64,000 bases of DNA from Acidobacteriota bacterium (GTDB taxonomy: Bacteria > Acidobacteriota > Terriglobia > Acidiferrales > UBA7541). Of this stretch, positions 26,252 to 35,590 are shown piece after piece (within the stretch, counting starts at the first letter, position 1; the number at the start of each line of letters is the position of its first letter). Position numbers and translations under genes: made by a program. Location: positions 24,652 to 88,651 of the forward strand of contig JABCYZ010000028.1 of assembly GCA_013289955.1 (NCBI GenBank). The letters are read 5' to 3'. The notes beneath the pieces are model-generated. The model was not told the DNA's origin, did not search any database, and was given only the letters and a program-made list of their open reading frames with translations.

Positions 26252-27652
26252 ATGGGCGCATCGGATCACTACGAGACCATCGTCATCGGCTCTGGCCAGG
26301 GGGGCACGGCGCTGTGCCAGGCCTTGGCCAATGCCGGACGGCGCACGGCGCTCGTGGAGCGCGCACACGTCGGCGGAACCTGCGTGAATGAAGGCTGCAC
26401 GCCCACCAAGACGATGGTGGCGAGCGGGCGCGTCGCCTATCTTGCGCGGCGTGGCGCGGATTACGGCGTCCGCACTGGCAGCATCACCGTTGACCTGATT
26501 CGCGTTCGCCAGCGTAAGCGCGACATTGTTGACAGCTTTCGCAACGGCAGCCAGTCTCGCATCGAAAAAACTCCCAATCTTGATCTCCTGTTCGGCGAAG
26601 CCAGCTTTACGGGCCCGCGCTCCATTCTGGTCCGGCTCAAGGACGGCTCGCATCGCACGCTTACGGGCGATAAATTTTTCATCAACGCGGGTTGTCGCGC
26701 GTCCGTGCCTTCTCTCGTGGGGCTAGAGAGCGTTCCCTATCTCGACAGCACTTCCATCATGGAGCTGGATGCCGTGCCTGAGCATCTTCTCGTGATGGGC
26801 GGCGGCTATATCGGACTTGAGTTTGCCCAGCTGTTCCGGCGCTTCGGCAGCCGCGTGACTATCGTCCAGAAAGCTGCGCAATTGCTGCGCGGCGAGGACG
26901 CCGACGTCGCTGCCGAAGTTCTCAAAATCATGCAGGAGGATGGCATCGATGTTTTGTTCAACAGGAAGGTACAGCGCGTCGCGAAAGAAGGCCCGCAAAT
27001 CAAGCTTGCCGTCGTGGACGGCGAAAACGAAACCCATACGATCACTGGCTCACATTTGCTTGTTGCCACGGGCCGTGAGCCCAACTCAGATTCGCTGAAC
27101 ATCGGCGCCGCGGGAATCGCCGCGGACAAACGAGGCTTTATTGAGGTGAATGCGAAGCTCGAGACAAATGTGGCTGGAATCTACGCGCTCGGAGACATCA
27201 AGGGCGGACCCGCGTTCACACACATTTCCTACGACGACTTCCGCATCATCCGAGCGAATCTTATTGAGAAGGGAAATGCCAGCACCGACAATCGTCTCGT
27301 TCCTTATACCCTTTTCATCGATCCGCAGCTGGGCCGGGTGGGGCTGACCGAAGCGGAAGCGCGCGCGCAAAATCGCAGGATTCGCGTCGCGAAAATGGCA
27401 ATGTCACGCGTGGCCCGGGCTCTCGAGGTCGACGAAACGCGCGGCTTCATGAAAGCCGTAGTGGATGCCGACAGCGGACTAATTCTGGGTGCGGCCGTGC
27501 TTGGACTCGAAGGCGGGGAAGTAATGTCCATGATTCTGCTGGCCATGATGGGCAAGCTGCCGTACAAAGTTCTCTACAACGCGGTGTTCGCTCACCCCAA
27601 TCTTTCAGAAGCGCTCAATACTCTTTTCCTGGAGTCAAACTTTACTTCCTGA
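26252..27652 (+). CDS. FAD-dependent pyridine nucleotide-disulfide oxidoreductase
   Basis: 466 residues of the class I flavoprotein disulfide reductase plan. The FAD site is IVIGSGQGGTALCQALANAG, and the redox-active Cys pair is in GGTCVNEGCTPTK. The NAD(P) site is VMGGGYIGLEFAQLFRRFG near residue 190, the second FAD motif is GIYALGDIKGGPAF, and the C-terminal dimer-interface His-Glu is in HPNLSE. It resembles mercuric-reductase or dihydrolipoamide-dehydrogenase-like proteins; no mer genes or 2-oxoacid dehydrogenase genes are nearby, so the substrate is unknown. A GGAGG site lies seven bases before ATG 26252, which decides the start. Confidence 0.9.
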   Translation: MGASDHYETIVIGSGQGGTALCQALANAGRRTALVERAHVGGTCVNEGCTPTKTMVASGRVAYLARRGADYGVRTGSITVDLIRVRQRKRDIVDSFRNGSQSRIEKTPNLDLLFGEASFTGPRSILVRLKDGSHRTLTGDKFFINAGCRASVPSLVGLESVPYLDSTSIMELDAVPEHLLVMGGGYIGLEFAQLFRRFGSRVTIVQKAAQLLRGEDADVAAEVLKIMQEDGIDVLFNRKVQRVAKEGPQIKLAVVDGENETHTITGSHLLVATGREPNSDSLNIGAAGIAADKRGFIEVNAKLETNVAGIYALGDIKGGPAFTHISYDDFRIIRANLIEKGNASTDNRLVPYTLFIDPQLGRVGLTEAEARAQNRRIRVAKMAMSRVARALEVDETRGFMKAVVDADSGLILGAAVLGLEGGEVMSMILLAMMGKLPYKVLYNAVFAHPNLSEALNTLFLESNFTS

Positions 27653-27705
27653 CGGCGGACTAAATTTCGTCCATACGATCACGCCTGGGCGGCGCACATG
27701 TATTA

Positions 27706-28626
27706 TTAGGCGGAATTGCGCTCAAGCTCCTTGCGATTCCACTTTGCAAGGTCCGCGCCGGCGTCGTAGGTACTTTGCAGGAATGCCAGCAGAGTTTCTC
27801 TCGGCGAAAGGGCGCAGCGCACGTCGTCGTACATCAAAATAAATTCCTTTAGCTGCGAATGATAGAACGCTTCGGCGGGGCGGACCGGATGCTGCGCAAA
27901 GCCGGCTGGTTCCGGCGCGGCATAGGCGTAAAACGCGGCTCCTTTGATATCGCCGCCTCCCGGCCAGAATCCCGCGCTGATCACCTCGTGGGAATAAGCC
28001 TCCCGCGTGATGGAGTCGGCTCCCTGCCTCTCCGGAGCGTGCCGCCCGGAGAAACGCGTTGCGGCCAGATCGAAACTGCCCCAGAAAAAATGTACCGGGC
28101 TGGCTTTCCCGATGAATCCCGCGCGGAATTCTTTGAAGACTTCGTCACAGGAAACGAGAATTCGCCAGAAGCGATTGACATATTCTGGGTCGTAGGCGGC
28201 GTGCCTGGTGTCTAGATCAAATGGAACCGGCTCAGGAATCTCGACCGGCATCTTCCAGATTTTGACCGCAATACCCAGAGAGGCCAGAGCCGCCATAAAA
28301 TCGCGGTAGAAATCGGCGACGGAGCGCGGCGCTAAAGCGAGCGAGAGGATGGCGTCGTTGCTGGTTCGAATGACGAGTTGGTGATGAATGAAATCGAACT
28401 GGACCTCGAAATTTCCTCCGGCATAGGGAATGGCCGATGTGGTCAGCCCCAAAGCATTCACATAGAAGGGCACACCCCACCAATGATTTATGTTCGGAGC
28501 CAGCGCCAAACGCACTTTGCCCACAATTTGCGTCCACAAGTGAAGCGTGGCGTAAGTCTCCTGCCAGGCGGCGAGGGGAAGTTCGGGCCACAGATCGCGC
28601 TCAGAACGAGCAGTAGTTGCGTTCAT
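27706..28626 (-). CDS. DUF5996-family protein
   Basis: 306 residues, no membrane segment. The N-terminal phrase WPELPLAAWQETYATLHLWTQIVGKVRLA and the later HFFWGSFDLAATRFSGRHAPE are diagnostic of this uncharacterised family. Conserved Trp, His and Tyr residues hint at an enzyme active site, but no reaction is known. ATG 28626 is chosen because GGAGG lies five bases upstream. The gene is convergent with the flavoprotein gene (53 bases apart) and stands alone. Confidence 0.82.
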   Translation of the reverse strand: MNATTARSERDLWPELPLAAWQETYATLHLWTQIVGKVRLALAPNINHWWGVPFYVNALGLTTSAIPYAGGNFEVQFDFIHHQLVIRTSNDAILSLALAPRSVADFYRDFMAALASLGIAVKIWKMPVEIPEPVPFDLDTRHAAYDPEYVNRFWRILVSCDEVFKEFRAGFIGKASPVHFFWGSFDLAATRFSGRHAPERQGADSITREAYSHEVISAGFWPGGGDIKGAAFYAYAAPEPAGFAQHPVRPAEAFYHSQLKEFILMYDDVRCALSPRETLLAFLQSTYDAGADLAKWNRKELERNSA

Positions 28627-28782
28627 CAATCCTCCGCGGACAGCAAACACCAGCCAGAGGGATTATATGCCCCTGAATCGCACCTGTTCACCTTGTCCGG
28701 GAGAATTCTTTGGAGATAACACCGCCGCGCGTGGCTGTCTTCTTTTTGCTTATCAATTCGGCGACGGCCGATAGGCGATATA

Positions 28783-28824
28783 CCCGCACAGGCAGGAGCG
28801 CCCGTGCTGCTTCGCCTGTGCGGG
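28783..28824. terminator. Long-stem hairpin after the phosphate transporter
   Basis: CCCGCACAGGC and GCCTGTGCGGG are perfect 11-base arms around a 20-base loop, 10 bases past the stop of the minus-strand transporter gene. No T-run follows on the minus strand, so it may be a Rho-type or 3'-protecting hairpin instead of a classic terminator. Confidence 0.5.
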
Positions 28825-28834
28825 CTTGACCGGT

Positions 28835-30460
28835 TTAACTAAAGAGTTTGCGGAACGCAAAAAACAGGAATCCCGACAGTGTCATTGCGGCCGGCAATGT
28901 CAGCACCCACGCCAACAACAGGTTCCGTACTGTCGACCATTGCAATCCCGAATGATTCGCCATCATCGTCCCAGCGACGCCGGACGACAGCACATGAGTC
29001 GTACTGACCGGCAACCCCAGGCCGTCTGCCGCGCCGATGGTAGCCATGGCGGTGATTTCCGCAGCCGCTCCCTGCGCGTAAGTGAGATGGTTCTTGCCAA
29101 TCTTCTCTCCCACCGTCACCACGATCCGTTTCCATCCAACCATTGTGCCGAGGCCCAACGCCAGCGCCACCGCGACCTTGACCCACAGGGGAATAAACCG
29201 GGTGGCCCTGTCGATGTGACTTTTGTAATTCTTCAGCACCGCCATGTCTGCCGCAGCAATTTCCGGTTTCCCCGATTTTTGCATCAGCCGGATTGCCTCG
29301 CTCACCAAATACATGTCATTTCTGAAGTTGCGCACTTGCGTGTGCGGCACCTTCGACAGTTCCTTGAAGATCGCCATTTCCGTCCCGACGCCATTCACGA
29401 GCTCGCGCAATGCCAGCATGGTGTTCGATTTGAACTCTTTTGTTCGAATGTACTCCGTAACGTCTTCGCGCGGATCTCCAATTGCCGCGCTGTTCTGCAC
29501 GTAATTATTCAGCGTCTCGGCGGTCTGGGCCGAGACGGCAATGAAGTCCTGCGACTGCTGCGCCGTCACGGCGTGGTTCAGCGCGTACGTGGTCGGCACC
29601 GTGCCGATCAGGATGAGCATGATCAAGCCCATACCCTTTTGCCCGTCATTCGAACCGTGGAAAAAGCTTACGCCCGTGCACGTGAAAACGAGCATGGCGC
29701 GGATCCAAAACGGCGGCGGCTCTGCGCCTTTCGGGGCTTCATACAGCCGCTTATCCCTGATGACCGCCTTCATAAATAGGAACAAGCCGGATGCGAGGAT
29801 GAACCCGAATACCGGCGAGAGCAGCAGCGATTTTCCGATGCCTATCGCTTGCGCCCAATCCACTCCGCTCGTCCCCGTCCTGCCTTGCATAAGCTGGTTC
29901 GCAATGCCCACGCCTATAACCGACCCGATCAAAGTATGCGAACTCGAAGCGGGCAACCCCAGCGCCCATGTTCCCAGATTCCAGAGAATCGCCGCCACCA
30001 GGAGTGCGAACACCATCGCAAAGCCCGCGCCGCTTCCCACCTGCAAGATCAATTCCACCGGCAGCAGCGAAATGATCGTGAACGCCACTACGCCTGTGGA
30101 TGTCACCACGCCCGCGAAATTCCAGAATCCGCTCCATACCACCGCAATGTGCGGCTCCATGGAATGCGTGTAAATCACAGTCGCCACCGCGTTGGCGGTG
30201 TCGTGAAATCCGTTTACGAACTCAAATCCCAGGGCCACGAAAAGCGCCGTTCCCAAAAGTATGTAAGGCAACGCTGAACCCAGCTCAAGACCGGCAAGGT
30301 CGCGCGAAAGGCTGTAGCCGATGAAGATCACGCCGACGATCAGGACCACACCGAACGCTAGCATGCCGATCCGGCCGGGCTTTCTATTCAGTTTTTCCGT
30401 CAATGCGTGCGGCACTGCGGGTGTGCTTCCGGGCATAGTTGCAGGTGCGGTTGCGGCCAT
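28835..30460 (-). CDS. Inorganic phosphate transporter, PiT family
   Basis: 541 residues with about ten hydrophobic segments. The duplicated PiT signatures are present: FEFVNGFHDTANAVATVI near residue 80 and FHGSNDGQKGMG near 260, and GLPVSTTHVLSSGVAG near the C-terminus. The protein imports phosphate with a cation. A charged loop of about 100 residues (about 315-415) lies between the two halves. TAGGAG lies six bases before ATG 30460. No PhoU-like protein is adjacent, although many PiT genes have one. Confidence 0.93.
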   Translation of the reverse strand: MAATAPATMPGSTPAVPHALTEKLNRKPGRIGMLAFGVVLIVGVIFIGYSLSRDLAGLELGSALPYILLGTALFVALGFEFVNGFHDTANAVATVIYTHSMEPHIAVVWSGFWNFAGVVTSTGVVAFTIISLLPVELILQVGSGAGFAMVFALLVAAILWNLGTWALGLPASSSHTLIGSVIGVGIANQLMQGRTGTSGVDWAQAIGIGKSLLLSPVFGFILASGLFLFMKAVIRDKRLYEAPKGAEPPPFWIRAMLVFTCTGVSFFHGSNDGQKGMGLIMLILIGTVPTTYALNHAVTAQQSQDFIAVSAQTAETLNNYVQNSAAIGDPREDVTEYIRTKEFKSNTMLALRELVNGVGTEMAIFKELSKVPHTQVRNFRNDMYLVSEAIRLMQKSGKPEIAAADMAVLKNYKSHIDRATRFIPLWVKVAVALALGLGTMVGWKRIVVTVGEKIGKNHLTYAQGAAAEITAMATIGAADGLGLPVSTTHVLSSGVAGTMMANHSGLQWSTVRNLLLAWVLTLPAAMTLSGFLFFAFRKLFS

Positions 30461-30701
30461 AACTCTCCTATGAACTCCCGCCTCGAGAGCCAGCCTGCGG
30501 AAAGATACGCTGGCGTATCAGCCAGCGTTATATGGAAGTTTTGTTACGCTCGTGTGAACATCGCGCTGCAGAATATTCACACTCCGAAAGACCCATCGTC
30601 CCCCGGGAGGGCCAGTGCGCATGGGCGCAACCGGGCAGAATGCCTTCCCATTTGCAGCCACAGACGGATTCGATCGAGGTTCGGGTTTGTAGTAAGGGGT
30701 C

Positions 30702-30947
30702 TTAATAGGTCCCGCGGCGATTCGCCTTTTTGGCGGTTTTGCGCCGGGCTTTTGAATACTTCTTCATTGCTTTTCTTTGCTTCTTGGAGGCCTTTTTCAG
30801 GCGCCTATTCTCTTGCTTGGCTAATTTCTTGTCTCTTTCGCGGGAATTGCGGGCGTATTCGGCGACGCCGGGGCTTTGCGCCTTGGCTGGTATGGACCAG
30901 GCAAGACTTAGAACGGCGAGAAGTGCAAAAACAGCGATTCGCTTCAT
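30702..30947 (-). CDS. Small secreted Lys/Arg-rich protein
   Basis: 81 residues, unrecognised. A clean signal peptide (about 1-23, cleavage near AKA-QS) precedes a mature part of 58 residues in which almost half are Lys or Arg (KKLAKQENRRLKKASKKQRK and so on). AAGGAAG precedes the ATG. The mature part could bind nucleic acid, acidic polysaccharide or phosphate-rich surfaces. It is convergent to nothing and sits between the phosphate transporter and an M3 peptidase on the same strand. Confidence 0.65.
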   Translation of the reverse strand: MKRIAVFALLAVLSLAWSIPAKAQSPGVAEYARNSRERDKKLAKQENRRLKKASKKQRKAMKKYSKARRKTAKKANRRGTY

Positions 30948-31021
30948 ACAGAACTTCCTTCTTGCCCCCCAACACGCTCAGTTTACACCTATCCGGCGCG
31001 CTCGCAACATTCGGAAACGAT

Positions 31022-33160
31022 TCAGCGTGCTGGCTCGAGCAGGCCTCGATCTTTCAGCATGGGTTCGACGCTCGGCTCTTTGCCCCGCCAGGCTGCGTAC
31101 ATTTTTGCCAGGTCATCCGTGTTGCCGCGCGAGAGCACCATCTGCCGGAAGCGGTCGCCGTTGGCGCGCGTCAGGCCGCCATGCTCTTCAAACCATTGAT
31201 AGGCATCGTCATCGAGCATCTCCGCCCAGAGATAGGCGTAGTAGCCAGCGGAGTAGTCCAGAGCCCAGATGTGACTGAAATAGCTGGAGCGATAACGCGG
31301 CGGAACAGTCGCGATCAGCAGATGCGTCTTCTCGAGGGATTGCTTCTCGAACTCATCAGGCTGCTGCAGCGGAGCGCCGGCCGGAAGGGTGTGCCACTGC
31401 ATGTCGAGCTCGGCGGCGGCAACCAGTTCCGTCAGCTTGTATCCCTGGTTGAAGCTCGCCGTTTTTCGGATTTTGGCGACCAACTCGGCGGGCATGGGCT
31501 CGTTCGTTTTGTAGTGTTTCGCGTAATGATGGAAGACCTCGGGATAGAGCGCCCAGTGCTCGTTGAACTGAGAGGGGAACTCGACGAAATCGCGTGCGGT
31601 CGCTGTGCCCGAGAGGCTCGGATACTTGGTATTTGCGAACATGCCGTGCAGCGCGTGGCCAAACTCGTGGAACATCGTGGTCACATCGGTAAAGCTGATG
31701 AGCGCAGGCTCGCCCGGCGCGGGCTTCGGCAGATTGGCAACGTTGTAGACTACCGGCAGCGTGCCCAGAAGCTTGGACTGGTTTACGAAGACATCCATCC
31801 AGGCGCCGCCGTTCTTATTGTCGCGCTTGAAATAATCGCAATAGAAAAGCGCCAGCGGCTTGCCGTCCACATCCGAGACTTCGAAGACACGAACATCCGC
31901 TTGGTAGACCGGAACGTCCTTGCGTTCCTTGAAGGTGATTCCGTAGAGCTGATGAGCCGCGTAGAACACGCCGTTTTCGAGGACATTGCTCAGCTCGAAG
32001 TAGGGCTTGACGTCGGCGTCGTTCAAATCGTATTTCGCTTTGCGCACCTGTTCGGCATAGAAGTCCCAGTCCCACGGCGCGAGTTGGAAGCCGCCCTTCA
32101 GTGCGTCGATGACGTCTTGAATGTCCTTCGCTTCGCTCGCGGCCTTAGCCGTCGCGCCAGGAACAAGCGCGTCCATGAACTTCAAGGCGGCTTCGGGTGT
32201 TTTGGCCATCTGGTCGCCGAGTTTCCACGCCGCGTGGCTCGGATAGCCGAGGAGCTGTGCGCGCTGCGCACGCAGCTGTGCCAGATGCGAGACGAGGTCG
32301 CGCGTATCGCTCGCATCTCCGCACTCGGCACGGTTCCAGGATTTCTCGAAGATGGCCTGGCGAGTGGCTCGCATGCCGAGCGAGCCGAGCTCCGGCTGTT
32401 GAGTCGTGTTCTGGAGCGGGAGCACATAGCCTTCTTGCTTGCGGCCCTGGGCGGCCTGCGCGGCTGCCGCGAGCTGGGAGTCGCTCAAGCCGGTCAGAGC
32501 GTTCTTGTCCCTTGTCTGAAAGGCGCCGTTTTTCGTGGCCTCGAGGAGCTTTGTCGAAAAGTCGTTAGAGAGCGTGGCGATCTTTGCGTTCAACTTCTTC
32601 AGCTCCGTTTTGTCGGTATCCGAGAGGTTGGCGCCAGAGCGGAGGAATCCTTCGTAGGTAACCTGTAGCTCACGAAGCGACTCCGCATCAAGATGGAGCG
32701 ATTCGCGCTGTTTATAGACGGCAGCCACTCGAGCAAAAAGTTTGGCGTTCAGAATGATGGCGTCCTGGTGAGCCGCCAACTCCGGCGCCTCATCCGCTTG
32801 TACTTTTTGCAGCACAGGGTTGGTGTTGGCCGCCGTGACCCCTCCAAAAGCTGCTAGGGCCCGCTGCAAGAGCCGCCCGGTCTTCTCCATGGCCACGAGC
32901 GTATTCTCGAAGGTAGGCGCGGCCGGATTTTCGGCAATCGCCTGGATCTCGGCGAGTTCTTCTGCCATGCCCGCTTCGATGGCCGGCTGATAGTCGTCAT
33001 CCTTAATCTTATCGAAAGGAGGCGCATGGAAAGGCAGCGTGCTCGGCGCATAAAACGGATTCGACGGCCCGAACTTTTCATCGGCGGCGGTCGAAGGCGT
33101 ATAGATGCTTCCGAGTGCGAAGGCACCAGAGGCAATAAAAGCAGTCATCATTTTCAGCAT
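31022..33160 (-). CDS. Exported M3-family peptidyl-dipeptidase (Dcp-like)
   Basis: 712 residues. The zinc motif HEFGHALHG lies near residue 495 with the downstream Glu and His/Tyr residues of the family (YSAGYYAYLWAEMLDDDAYQWF). The N-terminus looks like a signal peptide (MLKMMTAFIASGAFALGSIY), so the enzyme probably acts in the periplasm on short peptides. ATG 33160 is chosen because GAGG lies six bases upstream; the frame is open a further 11 codons. Length and motif order match Dcp and oligopeptidase A relatives. Confidence 0.9.
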   Translation of the reverse strand: MLKMMTAFIASGAFALGSIYTPSTAADEKFGPSNPFYAPSTLPFHAPPFDKIKDDDYQPAIEAGMAEELAEIQAIAENPAAPTFENTLVAMEKTGRLLQRALAAFGGVTAANTNPVLQKVQADEAPELAAHQDAIILNAKLFARVAAVYKQRESLHLDAESLRELQVTYEGFLRSGANLSDTDKTELKKLNAKIATLSNDFSTKLLEATKNGAFQTRDKNALTGLSDSQLAAAAQAAQGRKQEGYVLPLQNTTQQPELGSLGMRATRQAIFEKSWNRAECGDASDTRDLVSHLAQLRAQRAQLLGYPSHAAWKLGDQMAKTPEAALKFMDALVPGATAKAASEAKDIQDVIDALKGGFQLAPWDWDFYAEQVRKAKYDLNDADVKPYFELSNVLENGVFYAAHQLYGITFKERKDVPVYQADVRVFEVSDVDGKPLALFYCDYFKRDNKNGGAWMDVFVNQSKLLGTLPVVYNVANLPKPAPGEPALISFTDVTTMFHEFGHALHGMFANTKYPSLSGTATARDFVEFPSQFNEHWALYPEVFHHYAKHYKTNEPMPAELVAKIRKTASFNQGYKLTELVAAAELDMQWHTLPAGAPLQQPDEFEKQSLEKTHLLIATVPPRYRSSYFSHIWALDYSAGYYAYLWAEMLDDDAYQWFEEHGGLTRANGDRFRQMVLSRGNTDDLAKMYAAWRGKEPSVEPMLKDRGLLEPAR

Positions 33161-33307
33161 AACCTTCCTCGGGCGTGATGGCATGGCGCACATCCGGACC
33201 CGCAGCCCACGCGCATCGATTGTAAGAGAATTCCCGCGGCGCCCACAAGAAATAGCGCGATCGAGGAGCGGGCCGGTTTCTGGTTTCTGTCTCAGTCTTC
33301 TCCCCCG

Positions 33308-33669
33308 CTAGAACACGAGCCCAAGCGCCGAGAATCGCTTGCGATGGCCGGAATCGCCGGCGCTTGCGCCGACAAACAGCGGCCCGATAACCGTTTTGGC
33401 CAGAAGGCCTGCGGCAGAATCTTTGGGGAACTTGCTTTCGCTGGGAACGCCGTACGTTTTTGCGCATTCGTACGAGCCGATCGCGAATGCGCGTTTGCCC
33501 AGTAGTGGCGCACGCTGGTGTTCGCCAATCCCAGCGCGCCTCCGCCTTCCAACGACACACCAATCCGCGGCCGTCCTTTCAGACGTTCCTGCCCGGCGGA
33601 GGGCTTCCGGCGCGCGGGTGCATCGTCTGGCGGCTGCGCCTCTTGAGCGACGGCGGCGAAGGGAAGCTT
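33308..33669 (-). pseudogene. Remnant of a patatin / outer-membrane-barrel fusion gene
   Basis: On the minus strand the end of a signal peptide (KLPFAAVAQEAQ) leads into RPRIGVSLEGGGALGLA, the oxyanion-loop start of patatin-like phospholipases. Within about 12 codons the frame changes to one encoding FAIGSYECAKTYGVPSES and ending GPLFVGASAGDSGHRK with a final Phe, the C-terminus of the barrel domain found fused to such patatins. The start codon, the GxSxG serine, the catalytic Asp and nearly all of the barrel (several hundred residues) are gone. It is a large internal deletion with loss of the 5' end. Confidence 0.7.
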
Positions 33670-33944
33670 AGAATTGGCTCAGTGTGCACAGCCTAAGGCC
33701 TTCGCGGCGAGAGTAAGGTCGATAGTGGACAGGGACAAGAGGTCAGGTGGCGAGTTCGCGGCGCGAGTACTTTGGTTCTCTTGGCGCAACCCCAAGCCAG
33801 CACTAGGGTTAGAGGCAGCAGGGACGGAGGGCCGTTCCGCGCGGCGTGGAAGCCCCCTCCCCAATTGCTGGACCGCTGAAAACACGAAACTTAGACGCGA
33901 GAACGCACATCCAACAAGAGGGGCAGAAGAGCAAGGAGTAAGTC

Positions 33945-34661
33945 ATGCAAACTATCGTCAAACCTCCAGGGGTCGGCCCCATCGCTGATTCGCAACCTGC
34001 TAAAATCAGCGCGCTCATGCTTGTCTTCCGGATCGTTCGCTGGACGGTCTATGCCTGCGCCCTCATCGTATTGATTCTATTGCTGCATAAGCCAGCGCCG
34101 CCGGCGGTTTCAACTACCCCGGAGGCTGCTGCGCGGGCAGAGCAGAAGTTCCAGGCGGTCCAGCAGTCTGTCGCCGAGGGCCAGCCGGCTACGCTGCACA
34201 TGACCGAAACGGAGCTGAACTCTTATCTGGCCTCGCATCTGGCTCTTGCGCAAAATGGCAATGCGCCGAACGGCGCGGCCAATGCCGCTCCTTCCAGCAC
34301 GCCAGACGCAGCACTGAATCCCGACCAGCCAACGATGGACGATGTCGAGCAGATGCGCTCGAATGTCAAGGATGTGAAGGTTCAGCTGGTGGATGACCAC
34401 GTAAGGGCATATGTCGTGTTCGATGTGCACGGCAAGGACATGACCCTGCAACTCGTGGGCAAGCTGGGCGCGGATAATGGCTTTCTGCATTTCGAGCCGG
34501 TGAGCGGCCAAATCGGTTCGCTGCCCATCCCCCAAGCGACTCTGGAAGCGGCAGTGCGGAAAATGATGGAGTCTCCGGAAAATCGCGAAAAGCTGAAGCT
34601 ACCCTCGGATATTTCGGACCTGAAGATTGTGAACGGAGAAGTCGTCGCGAAGTACCAGTAG
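33945..34661 (+). CDS. Membrane-anchored hypothetical protein
   Basis: 238 residues, not recognised. One membrane segment (about 30-48, VRWTVYACALIVLILLL) anchors a soluble part that looks mixed alpha/beta. A Ser/Ala/Pro-rich linker occurs at about 105-130. The C-terminal part (DVKVQLVDDHVRAYVVFDVH, then GSLPIPQATLEAAVRKMME) has the pattern of a lipid- or ligand-binding beta structure. AGGAG lies six to seven bases before the ATG. It stands alone, facing the methyltransferase gene. Confidence 0.65.
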   Translation: MQTIVKPPGVGPIADSQPAKISALMLVFRIVRWTVYACALIVLILLLHKPAPPAVSTTPEAAARAEQKFQAVQQSVAEGQPATLHMTETELNSYLASHLALAQNGNAPNGAANAAPSSTPDAALNPDQPTMDDVEQMRSNVKDVKVQLVDDHVRAYVVFDVHGKDMTLQLVGKLGADNGFLHFEPVSGQIGSLPIPQATLEAAVRKMMESPENREKLKLPSDISDLKIVNGEVVAKYQ

Positions 34662-34825
34662 CAGTTGACGCACTTTTTCGAAATTGCCCCGCGCGTTTCT
34701 GGGCTCGGTTGACCTGCCCCTCGGGCAAGCGACAAGTCTCCTCAACAGACTGCGGTGGAAGTTACCCCATCCTCAGGAACTGCTGGCCTTGGCCTTGCTT
34801 CTTCCAGTGTGCGATCTCCTTTCAG

Positions 34826-35539
34826 TCATGAGGATAGCGAAGGCGAGCGGCGCCAGCGAATCCACAAAAACCCGGCGATTTTCTGCAGCAGCAAGAATCC
34901 GATGGTCGCGCCGCCAAACGCGTAACCGATCGGATCGCTCAGAGTGAACGCGAAGGCCAGCAGTGTAGCGACGAACCCCCATTGAAAGGCCTGATCCCAG
35001 AGAGCCCGGTGCCATCGTGGCAGACTCCCGTCGTCTGCGATCCGCGGTCGAAGCGAAGGCAGAAAGGGAGGGACGCGCCGGGCGTAATTCTGATAACGGT
35101 CGCCGAACTCCCGCTCCAGACGGAGCTCTTCCCGCCCTGCCAGCCGAAGCAGCAAAACCGTCTCGCCAACTACCATCACCGGAAATCCCAGAGCGCTCTG
35201 AAACGTTCCCAGGGCGAGCAAGAGTAAGAAATAAGAGAGGCAATGAGGGTTTCTGACGTAACGAAAGGGGCCGGCGATAGAGAAGGCCGTGTGATCCCCG
35301 CCGGCCGGCGGCCGGTACGCGGCCGACCATGTCAGCAGGAGCGCGCCGCCTGCCGCCACTAGCGCGGCTGCAACATACAGAAAGCGCACCAGCATGTCCC
35401 GCTGTGGAATTCCCTGATGCCAAGGAACCACAGCGTAAAGGACATTCAGGTTACAAACGTTGTAGAACGAATAGGCCAAGACATAGACGAGCAAAATCAT
35501 CCAGAACCGGTGACGATATTCAAACTCAGATCCAACCAT
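34826..35539 (-). CDS. Isoprenylcysteine carboxyl methyltransferase-like membrane protein
   Basis: 237 residues with about five to six hydrophobic segments. The C-terminal SAM-binding signature of the ICMT/PEMT-like family is visible: GPFRYVRNPH near residue 90, then EELRLEREFGDRYQNYARRVPPFLP near 135-160. In bacteria such proteins methylate small hydrophobic or phospholipid-like acceptors; the substrate here is unknown. An extra hydrophobic tail of about 60 residues follows the signature. GGAG-like purines are weak before the ATG. Confidence 0.78.
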   Translation of the reverse strand: MVGSEFEYRHRFWMILLVYVLAYSFYNVCNLNVLYAVVPWHQGIPQRDMLVRFLYVAAALVAAGGALLLTWSAAYRPPAGGDHTAFSIAGPFRYVRNPHCLSYFLLLLALGTFQSALGFPVMVVGETVLLLRLAGREELRLEREFGDRYQNYARRVPPFLPSLRPRIADDGSLPRWHRALWDQAFQWGFVATLLAFAFTLSDPIGYAFGGATIGFLLLQKIAGFLWIRWRRSPSLSS

Positions 35540-35590
35540 CTGGCGCCTCCCGTCCCCAGTGGAAAAGACGAAGGACGAGGGCCGAATATT

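Noticed and set aside
30407..32668. A 753-codon open frame on the plus strand
   Set aside because: It is antisense to the M3 peptidase and transporter genes, whose proteins have clear motifs; the plus-strand translation has none and no ribosome site.
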